Origin: Luzula sylvatica
Lineage: Eukaryota > Streptophyta > Magnoliopsida > Poales > Juncaceae
Length of the DNA: 64,000 nucleotides
Direction: 5' to 3'
NCBI GenBank assembly: GCA_946800325.1
Contig: OX326956.1
Location: 49,957,052-50,021,051 of the forward strand
Below are positions 36,501 to 50,799 of this stretch, in pieces (within the stretch, counting starts at the first letter, position 1; each line of letters begins with the position of its first letter). The notes under the pieces are model-generated. The model was not told where the DNA came from and did no database searches. It saw only the letters and a program-made list of their open reading frames with translations. A program made the position numbers and the translations under genes.

Positions 36501-37400
36501 CTTCAATTATAATATTCAAGAAAATATGATAATTGATTTTATCTGAAAGGTGTTAGACTTCACGTTTTGCATTTTAAGAATTTTTTCACAAGTTAGAAAT
36601 TTGTGTGTGTTAGTTTTCTATTACGGATTTTTCTAGGACAACATAAAAATTATGAATTTTTCTCATGTTACACTTGAATTTTAATATTTTTAATAAAAAT
36701 ATGATAATTGACTTTTTTTGAAGTTATTTGACTTCACTTTTAAATTTTTAAGAAATTTTTGGAAAAATAGAAATATTTTTGTGTTAGTCTTCTATTACGA
36801 AGTATTTTGAGGACAACATGAAAATCAAGCATTTTGCTAGTGTTACACTTCAATTTTAACATTTTAAAGTAAATATGATAATTCACTTTTATTAAAGGTG
36901 TTAGACTTCATTTTTGCATTTTTAAGAAATTTTTCAAAAAATAGAAATTTGTGTGTGTTAGTCTTCTATTACAAAGTATTATGATGACCACATAAAAATA
37001 AAGTATTTTGCTCGTGTTACACTTCAATTTTAACATTTTTTACAAAATATGATAATCGACTTTATTGAAGGTGTTAGACTTCATTTTTGCATTCTTATAA
37101 AATTTTGGAAAAAATAGAAATTTGTGTGTGTTAGTCTTCTACTACGAAGAATTTTTAGAAGAACATGAAATTAAGAATTTTGCTCATGTTACACTTAAAT
37201 TTTAATATTTTGAAGAAAATATGATAATTGACTTTTTTTGAAGGTGCCGGACTTCACTTTTAGCATTTTTCAGAAGTTTTTGAAAAAATAACAATTTGTG
37301 TGTGTTAGACTTCTACAACGAACTATTTTGAGGACAACATGAAAATAAAGCATTTTGCTCATGTTACACTTCAATTTGAATATTTTTAAGAAAATATGAT
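33530..37400 (+). repeat. Higher-order repeat zone 1, period about 1.21 kb
   Basis: Variant monomers recur in the same order. ATTCACTTTTATTAAAGG lies at 34452, 35660 and 36881 (spacing 1208 and 1221 bp), each followed by the same ACAAAGTATTATGA variant and then a TACTACGAAGAATTTTTAGA variant. The GAAGTTATTAGACTTCACTT variant lies near 33541, 35505 and 36721. The unit is thus about seven monomers. Confidence 0.8.
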
Positions 37401-38899
37401 AATTGACTTTTTTTTGAAGGTGCCTGACTTCACTTTTAACATTTTTAAGAATTTTTTGAAAAAATAGAAAGTTGTTTGTGTTAGTCTTTTATTACGAAAT
37501 ATTTTGAGGACAACATGAAAATAAAGTATGTTGCCAGTGTTACACTTAAATTTTAACATTTGTAAGAAAATATGATAATTGACTTTTTTTTTAAGGTGTT
37601 AGACTTCATTTTTGCATTTTAAGAAATTTTGGAAAAAATAGATATTTGTGTGTGTGAGTCTTCTATTACGAAGTGTTCTGAGGATAACATGAAACTAAAT
37701 TATTTTGATCGTGTAACACTTCAATTTTAACATTTTCAAGAAAATATTGCAATTGACTTTTTTTGAAGGTGTTAGACTTCATTTTTGCATTTTTAAGAAA
37801 TTTTGGAAAAAATAGAAATTTGTGTGTCTAGTCTTCTATTACGGAGTATTTTGAGGACAACATGAAAATTAAGCTTTTTGCTCATGTTACACTTCAATTT
37901 TAATTTTTTTTTATAAAATATGATAATTGACTTTTTTTTGAAGGTGTTAGATTTCATTTTTGCATTTTTATGAAATTTTTGAAAAAATAAAAATTTGTGT
38001 GTGTTAGTCCTTATACTACGAAGAATTTTTTGTACAACATGAAAATTAAGCATTTTACTCATGTTACACTAAAATTTAAACATTTGTAAGAAAATATGAT
38101 AATTGACTTTTTTTGAAGGGGTTAGACTTCAATTTTAGCATTTTGAAGAATTTTTTTAAAAAATGGAAATTTGTGTGTGTTGGTCTTCTATTACGAACTA
38201 ATTTGAGGACAACGTGAAAATAAAGAATTTTGCTCATGTTACACTTCAATTTTAACATTCGTAATAAAATATGATAATTTTTTTTTAAGGAGTTAGAATT
38301 TATTTTTATCATTTTTAAGAAATATTTGAAAAAATAGAAATTTGTGTATGTTATTCTACTATTATGGAGTTGAGGACAACATGAAAATTAAGCATTTTTC
38401 TCATCTTACACTTCAATTTTAAAATTTTTAAGAAAATATGATAATTGACTTTTTTTGGAGGTGTTATACTTCACTTCTAGTATTTTTAAGAAATATTTGA
38501 TAAAATAGAATTTTTTGTATGTTAGTCTACTATTATGGAGTATTTTGAGGACAACATCAAAATTAAACATTTTGCTCATGTTACCCTTCAATTATAACAT
38601 TTTTAAGAAAATATGATAATTGACTTTTTTTGAAGGTGTTATACATCACTTTTAGCATTTTTAAGGAATTTATGAAAAAGTGAAATTTGTGTATGTTAGT
38701 CTTCTATTACGAATTATTTTGAGGAAAACATGAAAATTAAGCCTTTTCCGCATGTTACACTTCAATTTTAATATTTTTTAGAAAATATGACAATTGACTT
38801 TTTATGAAGGTTACTTCACTTTTAGCATTATTAAGAAATTTTAGAAAAAAGAGAAATTTGTGCGTGTTAGTCTTCTATTACGAAGTATTTTGAGAACAA

Positions 38900-41800
38900 C
38901 ATGAAAATTAAGTATGCTGCTCTTGTTACCATCCAATATTAACATTTTAAAGAAAATATGATAATTGACTTTTTGTTAAGGCGTTAGACTTTCATTTTTG
39001 CACTTTTAAGATATTTTAGAAAAAATAGAAATTTGTGTGTGCAAGTCTTCCGTTACGAGGTATTATGAGGACAACATGAAACTAAAGTATTTTGATCGTG
39101 TAACACTTCAATTTAACATTTTCAAGAAAATATGATAATTGACTTTTTTTGAAGGTGTTAGACTCCATTTTTTTATTTTTAAGAAATTTTGGAAAAAATA
39201 GAAATTTGTGTATGATAGTTTTCTATTACGGAGTATCTTGAGGACAACATGAAAATTAAGCATTTTTCTCATGTTACACTTCAATTTTAACATTTCTATG
39301 AAAATATGATAATTGACTTTTTTTTTAAGGTGTTAGACTTCACTTTTAACATTTTCAAGAATTTTTTTAAAAAATAGAAATTTGTGCTGGTTAGTCCTAT
39401 ATTACAATGTATTTTTAGGACAACATGAAAATTCAGCTTTTTGCTCGTGTTACACTATAATTTTAATATTTTTAAGAAAGTATGATAATTGACTTTTTTT
39501 AGGGTGTTATACTTCACTTTTAGCATTTTTAAGAAATTTATGAAAAAAGAGAAATTTGTGTGTGTTTGTCTTCTATTACGAAGTATTTTGAGGACAACAT
39601 GAAAATTAAGTATGTTGCTCCTGTTACACTTCAATTTTAACATTTTTTGAAAATATGATAATTGAATTTTTTTGAAGGCGTTAAGACTTCCTTTTAGCAT
39701 TTTTAATTTTTTTTTTAAAAAATAGAAATTTGTGTGTGTTAGTCTTCTACGAACTATATTGAGGACAACATAAAAATAAAGAATTTTGCTCATGTTACAC
39801 TTCAATTTTAACATTTGTAAGAAAATATCATAATTTGATTTTTTTAAGGTGTTAGAATTTTCTTTTATCATTTTTAAGAAATATTTGAAAAAATAGAAAT
39901 TTTTGTGTGTTAGTTTACTATTACGGAGTATTTTGAGGACAACATCAAAATTAAGCATTTTGCTCTTGTTACACATCAATTTGAACATTTTTATGAAAAT
40001 ATGATAATTTACTTTTTTTGAAGGTGTTATACATCACTTTTAGCATTTTTATGAAATTTGTGAAAAAATAGAAATTTGTGTGTGTTAGTCTTCTATTACG
40101 AAGTATTTTGAGGACAACATGAAAATTAAGTCTGCTGCTCCTGTCATACTCCAATATTAACATTTTAAAGAAAATATGATAATTGACTTTTTTTGAAGGT
40201 GTTATACTTCATTTTTGCATTTTTATGAAATTTTTGAAATTTGTGTGTGTTAGTCTTCTGTTACGAAGTATTATGAGGACAACATGAAACTAAAGTATTT
40301 TGATCGTGTAACACTTCAATTTTAACATTTTCTAGAAAATATGATAATTTACTTTTTTTGAAGGTGTTGGACTTCATTTTTGGATTTTTAAGAATTTTTT
40401 GAAAAAATAGAAATTTGTGTGTGTTAGTCTTCTATTACGGAGTATTTTGTGGACAACATGAAAATTAAGCATTTTGCTCATGTTACACTTTAATTTTAAC
40501 ATTTCTAAGAAAATATGGCAATTGACTTGTTTTTAACTATTAGACTTCACTTTTAGCATTTTTAAGAATTTTTTTGAAAAATAGGAATTTGTTTGGGTTA
40601 GTCTTATATTACAAAGTATTTTTAGGACAACATGAAAATTGAGCTTTTTCCTTGTGTTACACTACAATTTTAATATTCTTAAGAAAATATGTTAATTGAC
40701 CTTTTATGAAGGTGTTCTAATTCACTTTTATCATTTTTAAGAAATTTTTTGAAAAAAGAGAAATTTGTATGTGTTCGTCTTCTATTACGAAATAATTTGA
40801 GGACAACATGAAAATTAAGTATTTTACTCATGTTACACTAAAATTTAAACATTTGTAAGAAAATATGATAATTGACTTTTTTTGAAGGGGTTAGACTTCA
40901 ATTTTAGCATTTTGAAGAATTTTTGTAAAAAATAGAAATTTGTGTGTGTTGGTCTTCTATTACGAACTAATTTGAGGACAACGTGAAAATAAAGAATTTT
41001 GCTCATGTTACACTTCAATTTTGACATTCGTAATAAAATATGAAATTTTTTTTTTAAGGAGTTAGAATTTTCTTTTATCATTTTTAAGAAATTTTGAAAA
41101 AATTGAAATTTTTGTGTGTTAGTCTACTATTACGGAGTATTTTGAGGACAACATCAAAATTAAGCATTTTGCTCATGTTACACATCAATTTTAACATATT
41201 TTATGAAAATATGATAATTTACTTTTTTTGAAGGTGTTATACATCACTTTTAGCATTTTTAAGAAATTTGTGACAAAATAGAAATTTGTGTGTGTTAGTC
41301 TTCTATTACGAAGTATTTTGAGGACAACATGAAAATTAAGTCTGCTGCTCCTGTCACACTCCAATATTAACATTTTAAAGAAAATGTGATAATTGACTTT
41401 TTTTTGAAGGTGTTAGACTTTATTTTTGCATTTTTAAGAAATTTTAGAAAAAATTGAAATTTGTGTGTGTTAGTCTTCTGTTACGAAGTATCATGAGGAC
41501 AACATGAAACTAAAGTATTTTGATCGTGTAACACTTCAATTTTAACATTTTCAAGAAAGTATGATAATTGCCTTTTTTTGAAGGTGTTAGACTTCATTTT
41601 TGCATTTTAAAGAAATTTTGGAAAAAATAGAAATTTGTATGTGTTAGTCTTCTATTACGGAGTATTTTGAGGACAACATGAAAATTAACAATTATGCTCA
41701 TGTTACACTTCAATTTTAACATTTCTCAGAAAATATGATAATTTACTTTTTTAAGGTGTTGGACTTCACTTTTAGCATTTTTAAGAAATTTTTGAAAAAA

Positions 41801-44500
41801 TAGGAATTTGTGTGGGTTAGTCTTATATTACAAAGTATTTTTAGGACAACATGAAAATTAAGCTTTTTGCTCGTGTTACAGTACAATTTTAATATTTTTA
41901 ATAAAATATGATAATTCACTTTTTGTGAAGGTTAGACTTTACTTTTAGCATTTTTAAGATTTTTTTAAAAAATAGAAATTTGTGTGTGTTAGTGTTCTAT
42001 TACGAACTATTTTTGGGACAACATGAAAATAAAGAATTTAGCACATGTTACACTACAATTTTAACATTGGTATGAAAATATCATAATTGATTTTTTTTAA
42101 GGTGTTAGAATTAACTTTAATAATTTATAAGAAATATTTGAAAAAATAGAAATTTGTGTGTGTTATTTTACTATTACGGAGAATTTTGAGGACAACATGA
42201 AAATTAAGCATTTTTCTCATGTTACAATTCAATTTTAACATTTTTAAGAAAATATGATAATTGCCTTTTTTTTTATTGTGTTATACTTCACATTTAGTAT
42301 TTTTTAGAAATTTGTGAAAAAATAGAAATTTGTGTGTGTTAGTCTTCTATTATGGAGTATTTTGAGGACAACATGAAAATTAAGCATTTTGCTCATGTCA
42401 CACTTCAATTTTTACATTTCTAAGAAAATATGATAATTGACGTTTTTTAAGGTGTTATACTTCACTTTTAGCATTTTTAAGAAATATTTGGAAAAATAGT
42501 AATTTGTGTGGGTTAGTCTTATATTACAAAGTATTTTTAGGACAACATGAAAATTGAGTTTTTTTTCTCTCATTACAGTACAATTTTAATATTTGTAAGA
42601 AAATCTGATAATTGACTTTTTATGAAGGTGTTATACTTCACTTTAAGCATTTTTAAGAAATTTGGGTGTGTTAGTCTTCTATTACGAAGTATTTTGAGGA
42701 CAACATGAAAATTAAGTATGTTGCTCCTGTTACACTTCATTTTTGACATTTTACAAAAATATGATAATTGACTTTTTTTGTGGGCGTTAGACTTCCTTTT
42801 AGCATTTTTATAAATTTTTTAAAAAAATAGAGATTTTGTGTGTGTTAGTCTTCTATTACGAACTATTTTGAGGACAACATGAAAATAAAGAATTCTGCTC
42901 ATGTTACACTTCAATTTTAACATTTGTAAGAAAATATCATAAATGATTTTTTTTAAGGTGTTAGAATTTACTTTTATCATTTTTAAGAAATATTTGAAAA
43001 AATAGAAATTTTTTTGTATTAGTCTATTACGGAGTATTTTGAGGACAACATGAAAATTAAGTATGCTGATCCTGTTACACTCCAATATTAACATTTTAAA
43101 GAAAATACGATAATTGACTTTTTTTTTAAGGTGTTAGACTACATTTTTGCATTTTTAAGATATTTTAGAAAAAATAGAAATTTGTGTGTGTAAGTGTTAT
43201 GTTACGAAGTATTATGAGGACAACATGAAACTAAAGTATTTTGAACGTGTAACACTTCAATTTTAACATTTTCAAGAAAATATGATAATTGACTTTTTTC
43301 AAGGTTTTAGACTTCATTTTTGCATTTTTAAGAAATTTTCGAAAAAATAGAAATTTGTGTGTGTTAGTCTTCTATTACGGAGTATTTTGAGGACAACATG
43401 AAAATTAAGTATTTTGCTCATGTTACATTTCAATTTTAACATTTCTACGAAAATATGATAATTGACTTTTTTTTAAGGTGTTAGACATCACTTTTAGCAT
43501 TTTCTAGAAATTAAAAAAAAAATAGGAATTTGTGTTGGTTAGTCTTATATTACAAAATATTTTTAGGACAACATGAAAATTGAGCTTTTTGCTCGTGTTA
43601 CACTATAATTTTAATATTTTTTAGAAAATTTGATAATTGACTTTTTTTGAGGGTGTTATACTTTACTTTTAGCATTTTTAAGAAATTTATGAAAAAGTGA
43701 AATTTGTGTGTGTTTGTCTTCTATTACGAAGTATTTTGAGGACAACATGAAAATTAAGTTTGTTGCTCCTGTTACACTTCAATTTTAACATTTTAAGAAA
43801 ATATGATAATTGAATTTTTTTGAAGGCGTTAGACTTTCTTTTAGCATTTTTAATTTTTTTTTTTAAAAATTGAAATTTGTGTGTGTTAGTCTTCTATTAC
43901 GAACTATTTTGAGGACAACATGAAAATAATGAATTTTGCTCATGTTACACTTCAATTTTAACATTTGTAAGAAAATATCATAATTTGATTTTTTTTAAGG
44001 TGCTAGAATTTTCTTTTATCATTTTTAAGAAATATTTCAAAAAATAGAAACTTTTGTGTGTTAGTCTACTATTACGGAGTATTTTGAGGACAACATCAAA
44101 ATTAAGCATTTTGCTCATGTTACACATCAATTTTAACATTTTTATGAAATTATGATAATTGACTTTTTTTAAGGTGTTATACATCACTTTTAGCATTTTT
44201 TAGAAATTTGTGTAAAAATAGAAATTTGGGTGTGTTAGTCTTTTAGTACGAAGTATTTTGAGGACAACATGAAAATTAAGTATGCTGCTCCTGTCACACT
44301 CCAATATTAACATTTTAATGAAAATATGATAATTGACTTTTTTTGAAGGTGTTAGACTTCATTTTTGCATTTTTAAGAAATTTTAGAAAAAATAGAAATT
44401 TGTGTGTGTTAGTCTTCAGTTACGAAGTAGTATGAGGACAACATGAAACTAAAGTATTTTGATCGCGTAACACTTTAATTTTAACATTTTCAAGAAAATA
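38900..44500 (+). repeat. Higher-order repeat zone 2, period about 1.21-1.22 kb with longer jumps
   Basis: The monomer pair marked by GCTGCTCCTGTCACACTCCAA and then GAAACTAAAGTATTTTGATC recurs. The second marker lies at 39078, 40286, 41506, 43227 and 44445 (spacing 1208, 1220, 1721 and 1218 bp). A separate stretch of about 250 bp starting near 38060 is almost identical to one starting near 40830 (offset 2769 bp, about 16 monomers), showing homogenisation on more than one scale. Confidence 0.75.
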
Positions 44501-47500
44501 TGATAATTGACTTTTTTTTTAAGGTGTGTTAGACTTCATTTTTGCATTTTTATGAAATTTTCGAAAAATAGAAATTAGTGTGTGTTAGTCTTCTATTACG
44601 GAGTATTTTGAGGACAAAATGAAATTTTAGCATTTTGCTCATGTTACACTTCAATTTTAAAATTTCTAAGAAAATATGATTATTGACTTTTTTTTTATGG
44701 TGTTAGACTTCACTTTTAGCATTTTTAAGAATTTTTTGGAAAAATAGGAATTTATGTGGGTTAGTCTTATATTGCAAAGTATTTTTAGGACAACATGAAA
44801 ATTGATCTTTTTGGTCGTGTTACACTACAATTTTAATATTCTTAAGAAAATATGATAATTGACTTTTTATGAAGGTGTTCTACTTCACTTTTAGCATTTT
44901 TAAGAAATTTTTGAAAAAAGAGAAATTCGTGTGAGTTAGTCTTCTATTACGAAGTATTTTGTGGACAACATGAAATTTAAGTATGTTGCTCATGTTATAC
45001 TTCAATTTTAACATCTTAAAAAAATATGATAATTGAATTTTTTTTTAAGGCGTTAGACTTCATTTTAGCATTTTTATAAATTTTTGTAAAAAATAGAAAT
45101 TTGTGTGTGTTAGTCTTCTATTACGGACTATTTTGAGGACAACATGAAAATAAAGAATTTTTCTCATGTTACACTTCTACTTTAACATTTGTAAGGAAAT
45201 ATCATAATTGATTTTTTTTATGGTGATAGAATTTTCTTTTATCATTTTTAAGAAATATTTGAAAAAATATAAATTTTAGTGTGTTAGTCTACTATTACGG
45301 AGTATTATGAGGACACCATCAAAATTAAGCATTTTTCTCATGTTACACTTCAATTTTAACATTTTTAAGAAAATATGATATTTGGCTTTTTTTTGAAGGT
45401 GTTATACATCACTTTTTGCATTTTTAAGAAATTTGTGAAAAAAGAGAAATTTGTGTATGCTAGTCTTCTATTACGAAGTATTTTTAGTACAACATGAAAA
45501 TAAAGCATATTACTCGTGTTACTCTTAAATTTTTACATTTTTAAGAAAATATGATAATCGACTTTTTTGTGAAGGTGTTAGACTTCACTTTTAGCATTTT
45601 TAAGAATTTTTTTAAAAAATAGAAATTTGTGTGTGTTAGTCATCTGTTACGAACAATTTTGAGGACAACATGAAAATAAAGAATTTTGCACATGTTAAAT
45701 TTCAATTTTAACATTCGTAAGAAAATATGATAATTGATTTTTATTAAGTTGTTAGAATTTACTTTTATCATTTTTAAAAAATATTTGAAAAAATAGAAAT
45801 TTGTGTGTGTTATTCTACTATTCTAAAAATACTTCACTTTTAGAATTTTAAAGAAATTTGTGAAAGAACAGAAATTTGTGAGTTTTAGTCTTCTATTACG
45901 ATGTATTTTGAGGACAACATGAAAAGTAAGTATGCTGCTACTGTTACACTCCAATATTAATATTTTAAAGAAAATATGGTAATTGACTTTTTTTGAAGGT
46001 GTGAGACTTCATTTTTGCATTTTTAAGAAATTTTAGAAAAAATAAAAATTTGTGTGTGTGTTAGTCTTATGTTAGGAAGTATTATGAGGACAACATGAAA
46101 CTAAAGTATTTTGAGCGTGTAACACTTCAATTTTTAACATTTTCACGAAAATATGATAATTGACTTTTTTTTAAGGTGTTAGACTTCAATTTTACATTTT
46201 TACAAAATTTTGGAAAAAATAGTAATTTGTGTGTCCTAGTCTTCTATTACGAAGTATTTTGAGGACAACATGAAAATTAAGTATGTTGCTCCTGTTACAC
46301 TCCAATATTAACATTTTAAAGAAAATATAACAATTGAATTTTTTTGAAGGTGTCAGACTTAATTTTTGCATTTTTTAAAAAATTTAGAAAAAATAGAAAT
46401 TTGTGTGTGTTAGTTTTCTGTTACGAAGTATTATGAGGACAACATGAAACTAAAGTATTTTGATCGTGTAACACTTAAATTTTAACATTTTCAAGAAAAT
46501 ATGATAATTGACTTTTTTTGAAGGTGTTAGACTTCATTTTTGTATTTTTAAGAAATTTTCGAAAAAATAGAAATTTGTACGTGTTAGTCCTCTAATACGG
46601 AGTATTTTGAGGACAACATGAAAATTAAGCATTTTGCTCATGTTACACTTCAATTTTAACATTTCTAAGAAAATATGATAATTGACTTTTTTTTAAGGTG
46701 TTAGACTTCACTTTTAGCATTTTCAAGAAATTTTTTAAAAAATTGGAATTTGTGAGGGTTAGTCTTATATTACAAAGTATTTTGAGGACAACATGAAAAT
46801 TAAGTATGTTTCTCCTGTTACACTTCAATTATAACATTTTAAGAAAATATGATAATTGATTTTTTTTTGAAGGCGTTAGACTTCCTTTTAGCATTTAAAA
46901 TTTTTTTTTAAAAAATAGAAATTTGTGTGTGTTAGTACGAACTATTTTGAGGACAACATGAAAATAAAGAATTTTGCTCATGTTACACTTCAATTTTAAC
47001 ATTAGTAAGAAAATATCATAATTTGATTTTTTTTAAGGTGTTAGAAATTTCTTTTTATCATTTTTAAGAAATATTTGAAAAAATAGAAATTTATGTTTAT
47101 TAGTCTACTATTACGGTGTATTTTTGAGGACAACATCATAATTAAGCATTTTGCTCATGTTACACATCAATTTTAACAGTTTTATGAAAATATGATAATT
47201 GCCATTTTTGCATTTTTAAAAAATTTTAGAAAAAATAGAAATTTGTGTGTGTTAGTCTTTTGTTACGAAGTATTATGAGGACGACATGAAACTAAAGTAT
47301 TTTGATCGTGTAACACTTCAATTTTAGTATTTTCAAGAAAATATGAGACTTCATTTTTGCATTTTTAAGAAATTTTGGAAAAAATAGAAATTTGTGTGTG
47401 TTAGTCTTCTATTACGGAGTATTTTGAGGACAACATGAGAATTAAGCATTTTGCTCATGTTACACTTCAATTTTAATATTTGTAAGAAAATATGATAATT

Positions 47501-48721
47501 GACTTTTTTTAAGGTGTTAGACTTCACTTTTAGCATTTTTAAGAAATTTTTGAAAAAAGAGAAATTTGTGTGTGTTAGTCTTTCTATTAAGAAGTATTTT
47601 GAGGACAACATGAAAATTAAGTATGTTGCTCCAGTGACCCTTCAATTTTATCATTTTAAAAAAAATATGATAATTGACTTTTTTTGAAGGCGTTAGACTT
47701 CCTTTTAGCATTTTTATAATTTTTTTTAAAAAATAGAAATTTGTGTTTGTTAGTCTTCTATTACGAACTATTTTGGGGACAACATGAAAATAAAGAATTT
47801 TGCTCATGTTACACTTCAATTTTTATATTTTTAAGAAAATATGATAATTGACTATTTTTGAAGGTGTCAGACTTCATTTTTGCATTTTTAAGAAATTTTT
47901 GAAAAAATTAAAAAATTTAGTATATTTTGTCTTCTACTACGAAGAATTTTTAGCACGACACGAAATTTAAACATTTTACTCGTGTTACACTTAATTTTTA
48001 ACATTTTTAAGAAAATATGATAATTGACTTTTTTTGAAGGTGTTACACTTCGCTTTTAGCATTTTTAGGAATTTTTTTAAAAAATAGAAATTTGTATGTG
48101 TTAGTCTTCTATTACGTACTATTTTTAGGACAACATGAAAATAAAGAATTTTTCTCATGTTACACTTCAATTTTAACATTTGTAAGAAAATATCATAATT
48201 GATTTTTTATAAGGTGTTCGAATTTTATTTTATCATTTTTAAGAAATATTTGAAAATATAGAAATTTGTGTGTGTTAGTCTACTATTACGGAGTATTTTG
48301 AGGCCATCATGAAAATTAAGAATTTTGGTCATGTTACACTTCAATTTTAACATTTTTAAGAAACTATTATAATTGACTTTTTTTTAAGGTGTTATTCTTC
48401 ACTTTTAGCATTTTTAAGAAATTTGTGAAAAAATAGAAATTTTTGTATGTTAGTCTTCTATTATGAAGTTTTTGAGGACAACATGAAAATTAGGTATGCT
48501 GCTCCTGTTACCCTCCAATATTAACATTTTAAAGAAAATATTATAATTGACTTTTTTTTAAGGTGTTAGACATCATTTTTGCATTTTTAAGAAATTTAGA
48601 AAAAATAGAAATTTGTGTTTGTTAGTCTTCTATTACGAAATATTATGAGGACAACATGAAACTAAAGTATTTTGATCGTGTCACATTTCAATTTTAACAT
48701 TTTTAAGAAAATATGATAATT

Positions 48722-48879
48722 GACATTTTTGAAGGTGTTAGATTTCTCTTTTAGCATTTTTAGGAATTTAAAAAAAAAATAGAAATTTGCGTGTGTAATT
48801 GACATTTTTGAAGGTGTTAGATTTCTCTTTTAGCATTTTTAGGAATTTAAAAAAAAAATAGAAATTTGCGTGTGTTTGT
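48722..48879 (+). repeat. 79-bp tandem duplication inside a monomer
   Basis: GACATTTTTGAAGGTGTTAG through GAAATTTGCGTGTGT starts at 48722 and again at 48801, nearly identical. This is a partial-monomer slippage product in the array. Confidence 0.85.
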
Positions 48880-50799
48880 CTTCTATTACGTACTATTTTG
48901 AGGTCAACATGAAAATAAAGAATTTTTCTCATGTTACACTTCAATTTTAACATTTGTTAGAAAAATATCATAATTGATTTTTTATAAGGTGTTAGAATTT
49001 AATTTTATCATTTTTAAGAAATATTTGAAAAACTAGAAATTTATGTGTGTTAGTCTACTATTACGGAGCATTTTGGGGCCAACATGAAAATTAAGCATTT
49101 TTCCAAAGTTACACTTCAATTTTAACATTTTTAAGAAACTATTATAAATGACTTTTTTTAAGTTGTTATACTCACTTTTAGCATTTTTAAGAAATTTGTG
49201 AAAAAACAAAAAAAATTGTATGTTAGTCTTCCATTATGAAGTATTTTGAGGACAACATGAAAATTAGGTATGCTGCTCCTGTTACACTCCAATATTAACA
49301 TTTTAATGAAAATATTATAATTGACTTTTTTTGAAGGTAGACTTCATTTTTTCATTTTTAAGAAATTTAGAAAGAATAGAAATTTATCCGTGCTAGTATT
49401 ATTCTATTACGAAGTATTATGAGGACAACATGAAACTAAAGTATTTTGATCGTGTCACACTTAAATTTTAACATTTTTAAGAAAATATGATAATTGACAT
49501 TTTTTGAAGGTTGGACTTCATTTTTGCATTTTTGAGACATTTTTGAAAAAATAGAAATTTGTGTGTGCTAGTCTTCTATTACGAAGTATTTTTAGGACAA
49601 CATGAAAAATAAGCTTTTTGCTCGTGTTACAGTACAATTTTAATATCTTTAAGAAAATATGACAATTAAATTTTTTTGAAGGAGTAAGACTTCATTTAAG
49701 CATTTTTAAGAATTTAAAAAAAAAAATAGAAATTTGAGTGTGTTAGTCTTCTATTACGAACTATTTTGAGGGCAACATGAAAATAAAGAATTTCGCTCAT
49801 GTTACACGTCAATTTTAATATTCGTAAAAAAATATCATAATTGATTTTTTGTAAGGTGTTTGAATTTACTATTATCATTTTTAAGAAATTTTTGAAAAAA
49901 AAGAAATTTGTGTATGTTAGTCTTCTATTACGGAGTATTTCGAGGACAACATGAAAATTAAGCATTTTGCTCGTGTTACACTTATATTTTAAGAATTTTA
50001 AGAAATTATGATAATTGAGTTTTTTGAAGGTCTTAGACTTCACTTTTAGCATTTTTAGGATTTTAAAAAAAAAAATTGAAAATTGTGTGTGTTTGTCTTC
50101 TATTACGAACTATTTTGAGGACAACACGAAAATTAAGAATTTTTCTCATGTTACAATTCAATTTTAACATTCGTAAGAAAATATCATAATTGATTTTGTA
50201 TAAGGTGTTGGAATTTACTTTTATCATTTTTAAGAAATATTTGAAAAAATAGAAATTTGCGTGTGTTAGTCTTGTACTTCGAAGAATTTTTAGTACAACA
50301 TGAAAATGAAGCATTTTACTCGTGTTGCACTTAAATTTTAACATTTTTAAGAAAATATGAATAATTGACATTTTTTGAAGATGTTAGACTTCATTTTAGC
50401 ATTTTTAAGAATTTTTTAAAAAAATAGAAATTTGTGTGTGTTAGTCATCTATTACGAACTATTTTGAGGGCAACATGAAAATAAAGAATTTTGCTCATGT
50501 TACACTTCAATTTTAATATCGTAAGAAAATAGAATAATCGATTTTTTTAAGGTGTTAGAATTTACTTTTATCATTTTATGAAATATTTGAAAAAATAAAA
50601 ATGTGTGTGTTATTCTACTATTACGGAGTATTTTGATGACAACATTAAAATTAAGCATTGTTCTAATGTTACACTTCAATTTGAACATTTTTAAGAAAAT
50701 ATGATAATTGACTTTTTTTTAATGTGTTGTACTTCACTTTTAGCATTTTTAAGAAAATTTTGAAAAAATATAAATTTGTGTGTGTTAGTCTTATATTAC

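Noticed and set aside
39455..39988. 177-codon open frame on the minus strand and dozens of similar shorter ones from 29.9 to 56.3 kb
   Set aside because: They are translations of the satellite monomer and recur with the repeat period; no start, promoter or domain supports a gene. The open-frame bias is kept only as a testable observation.
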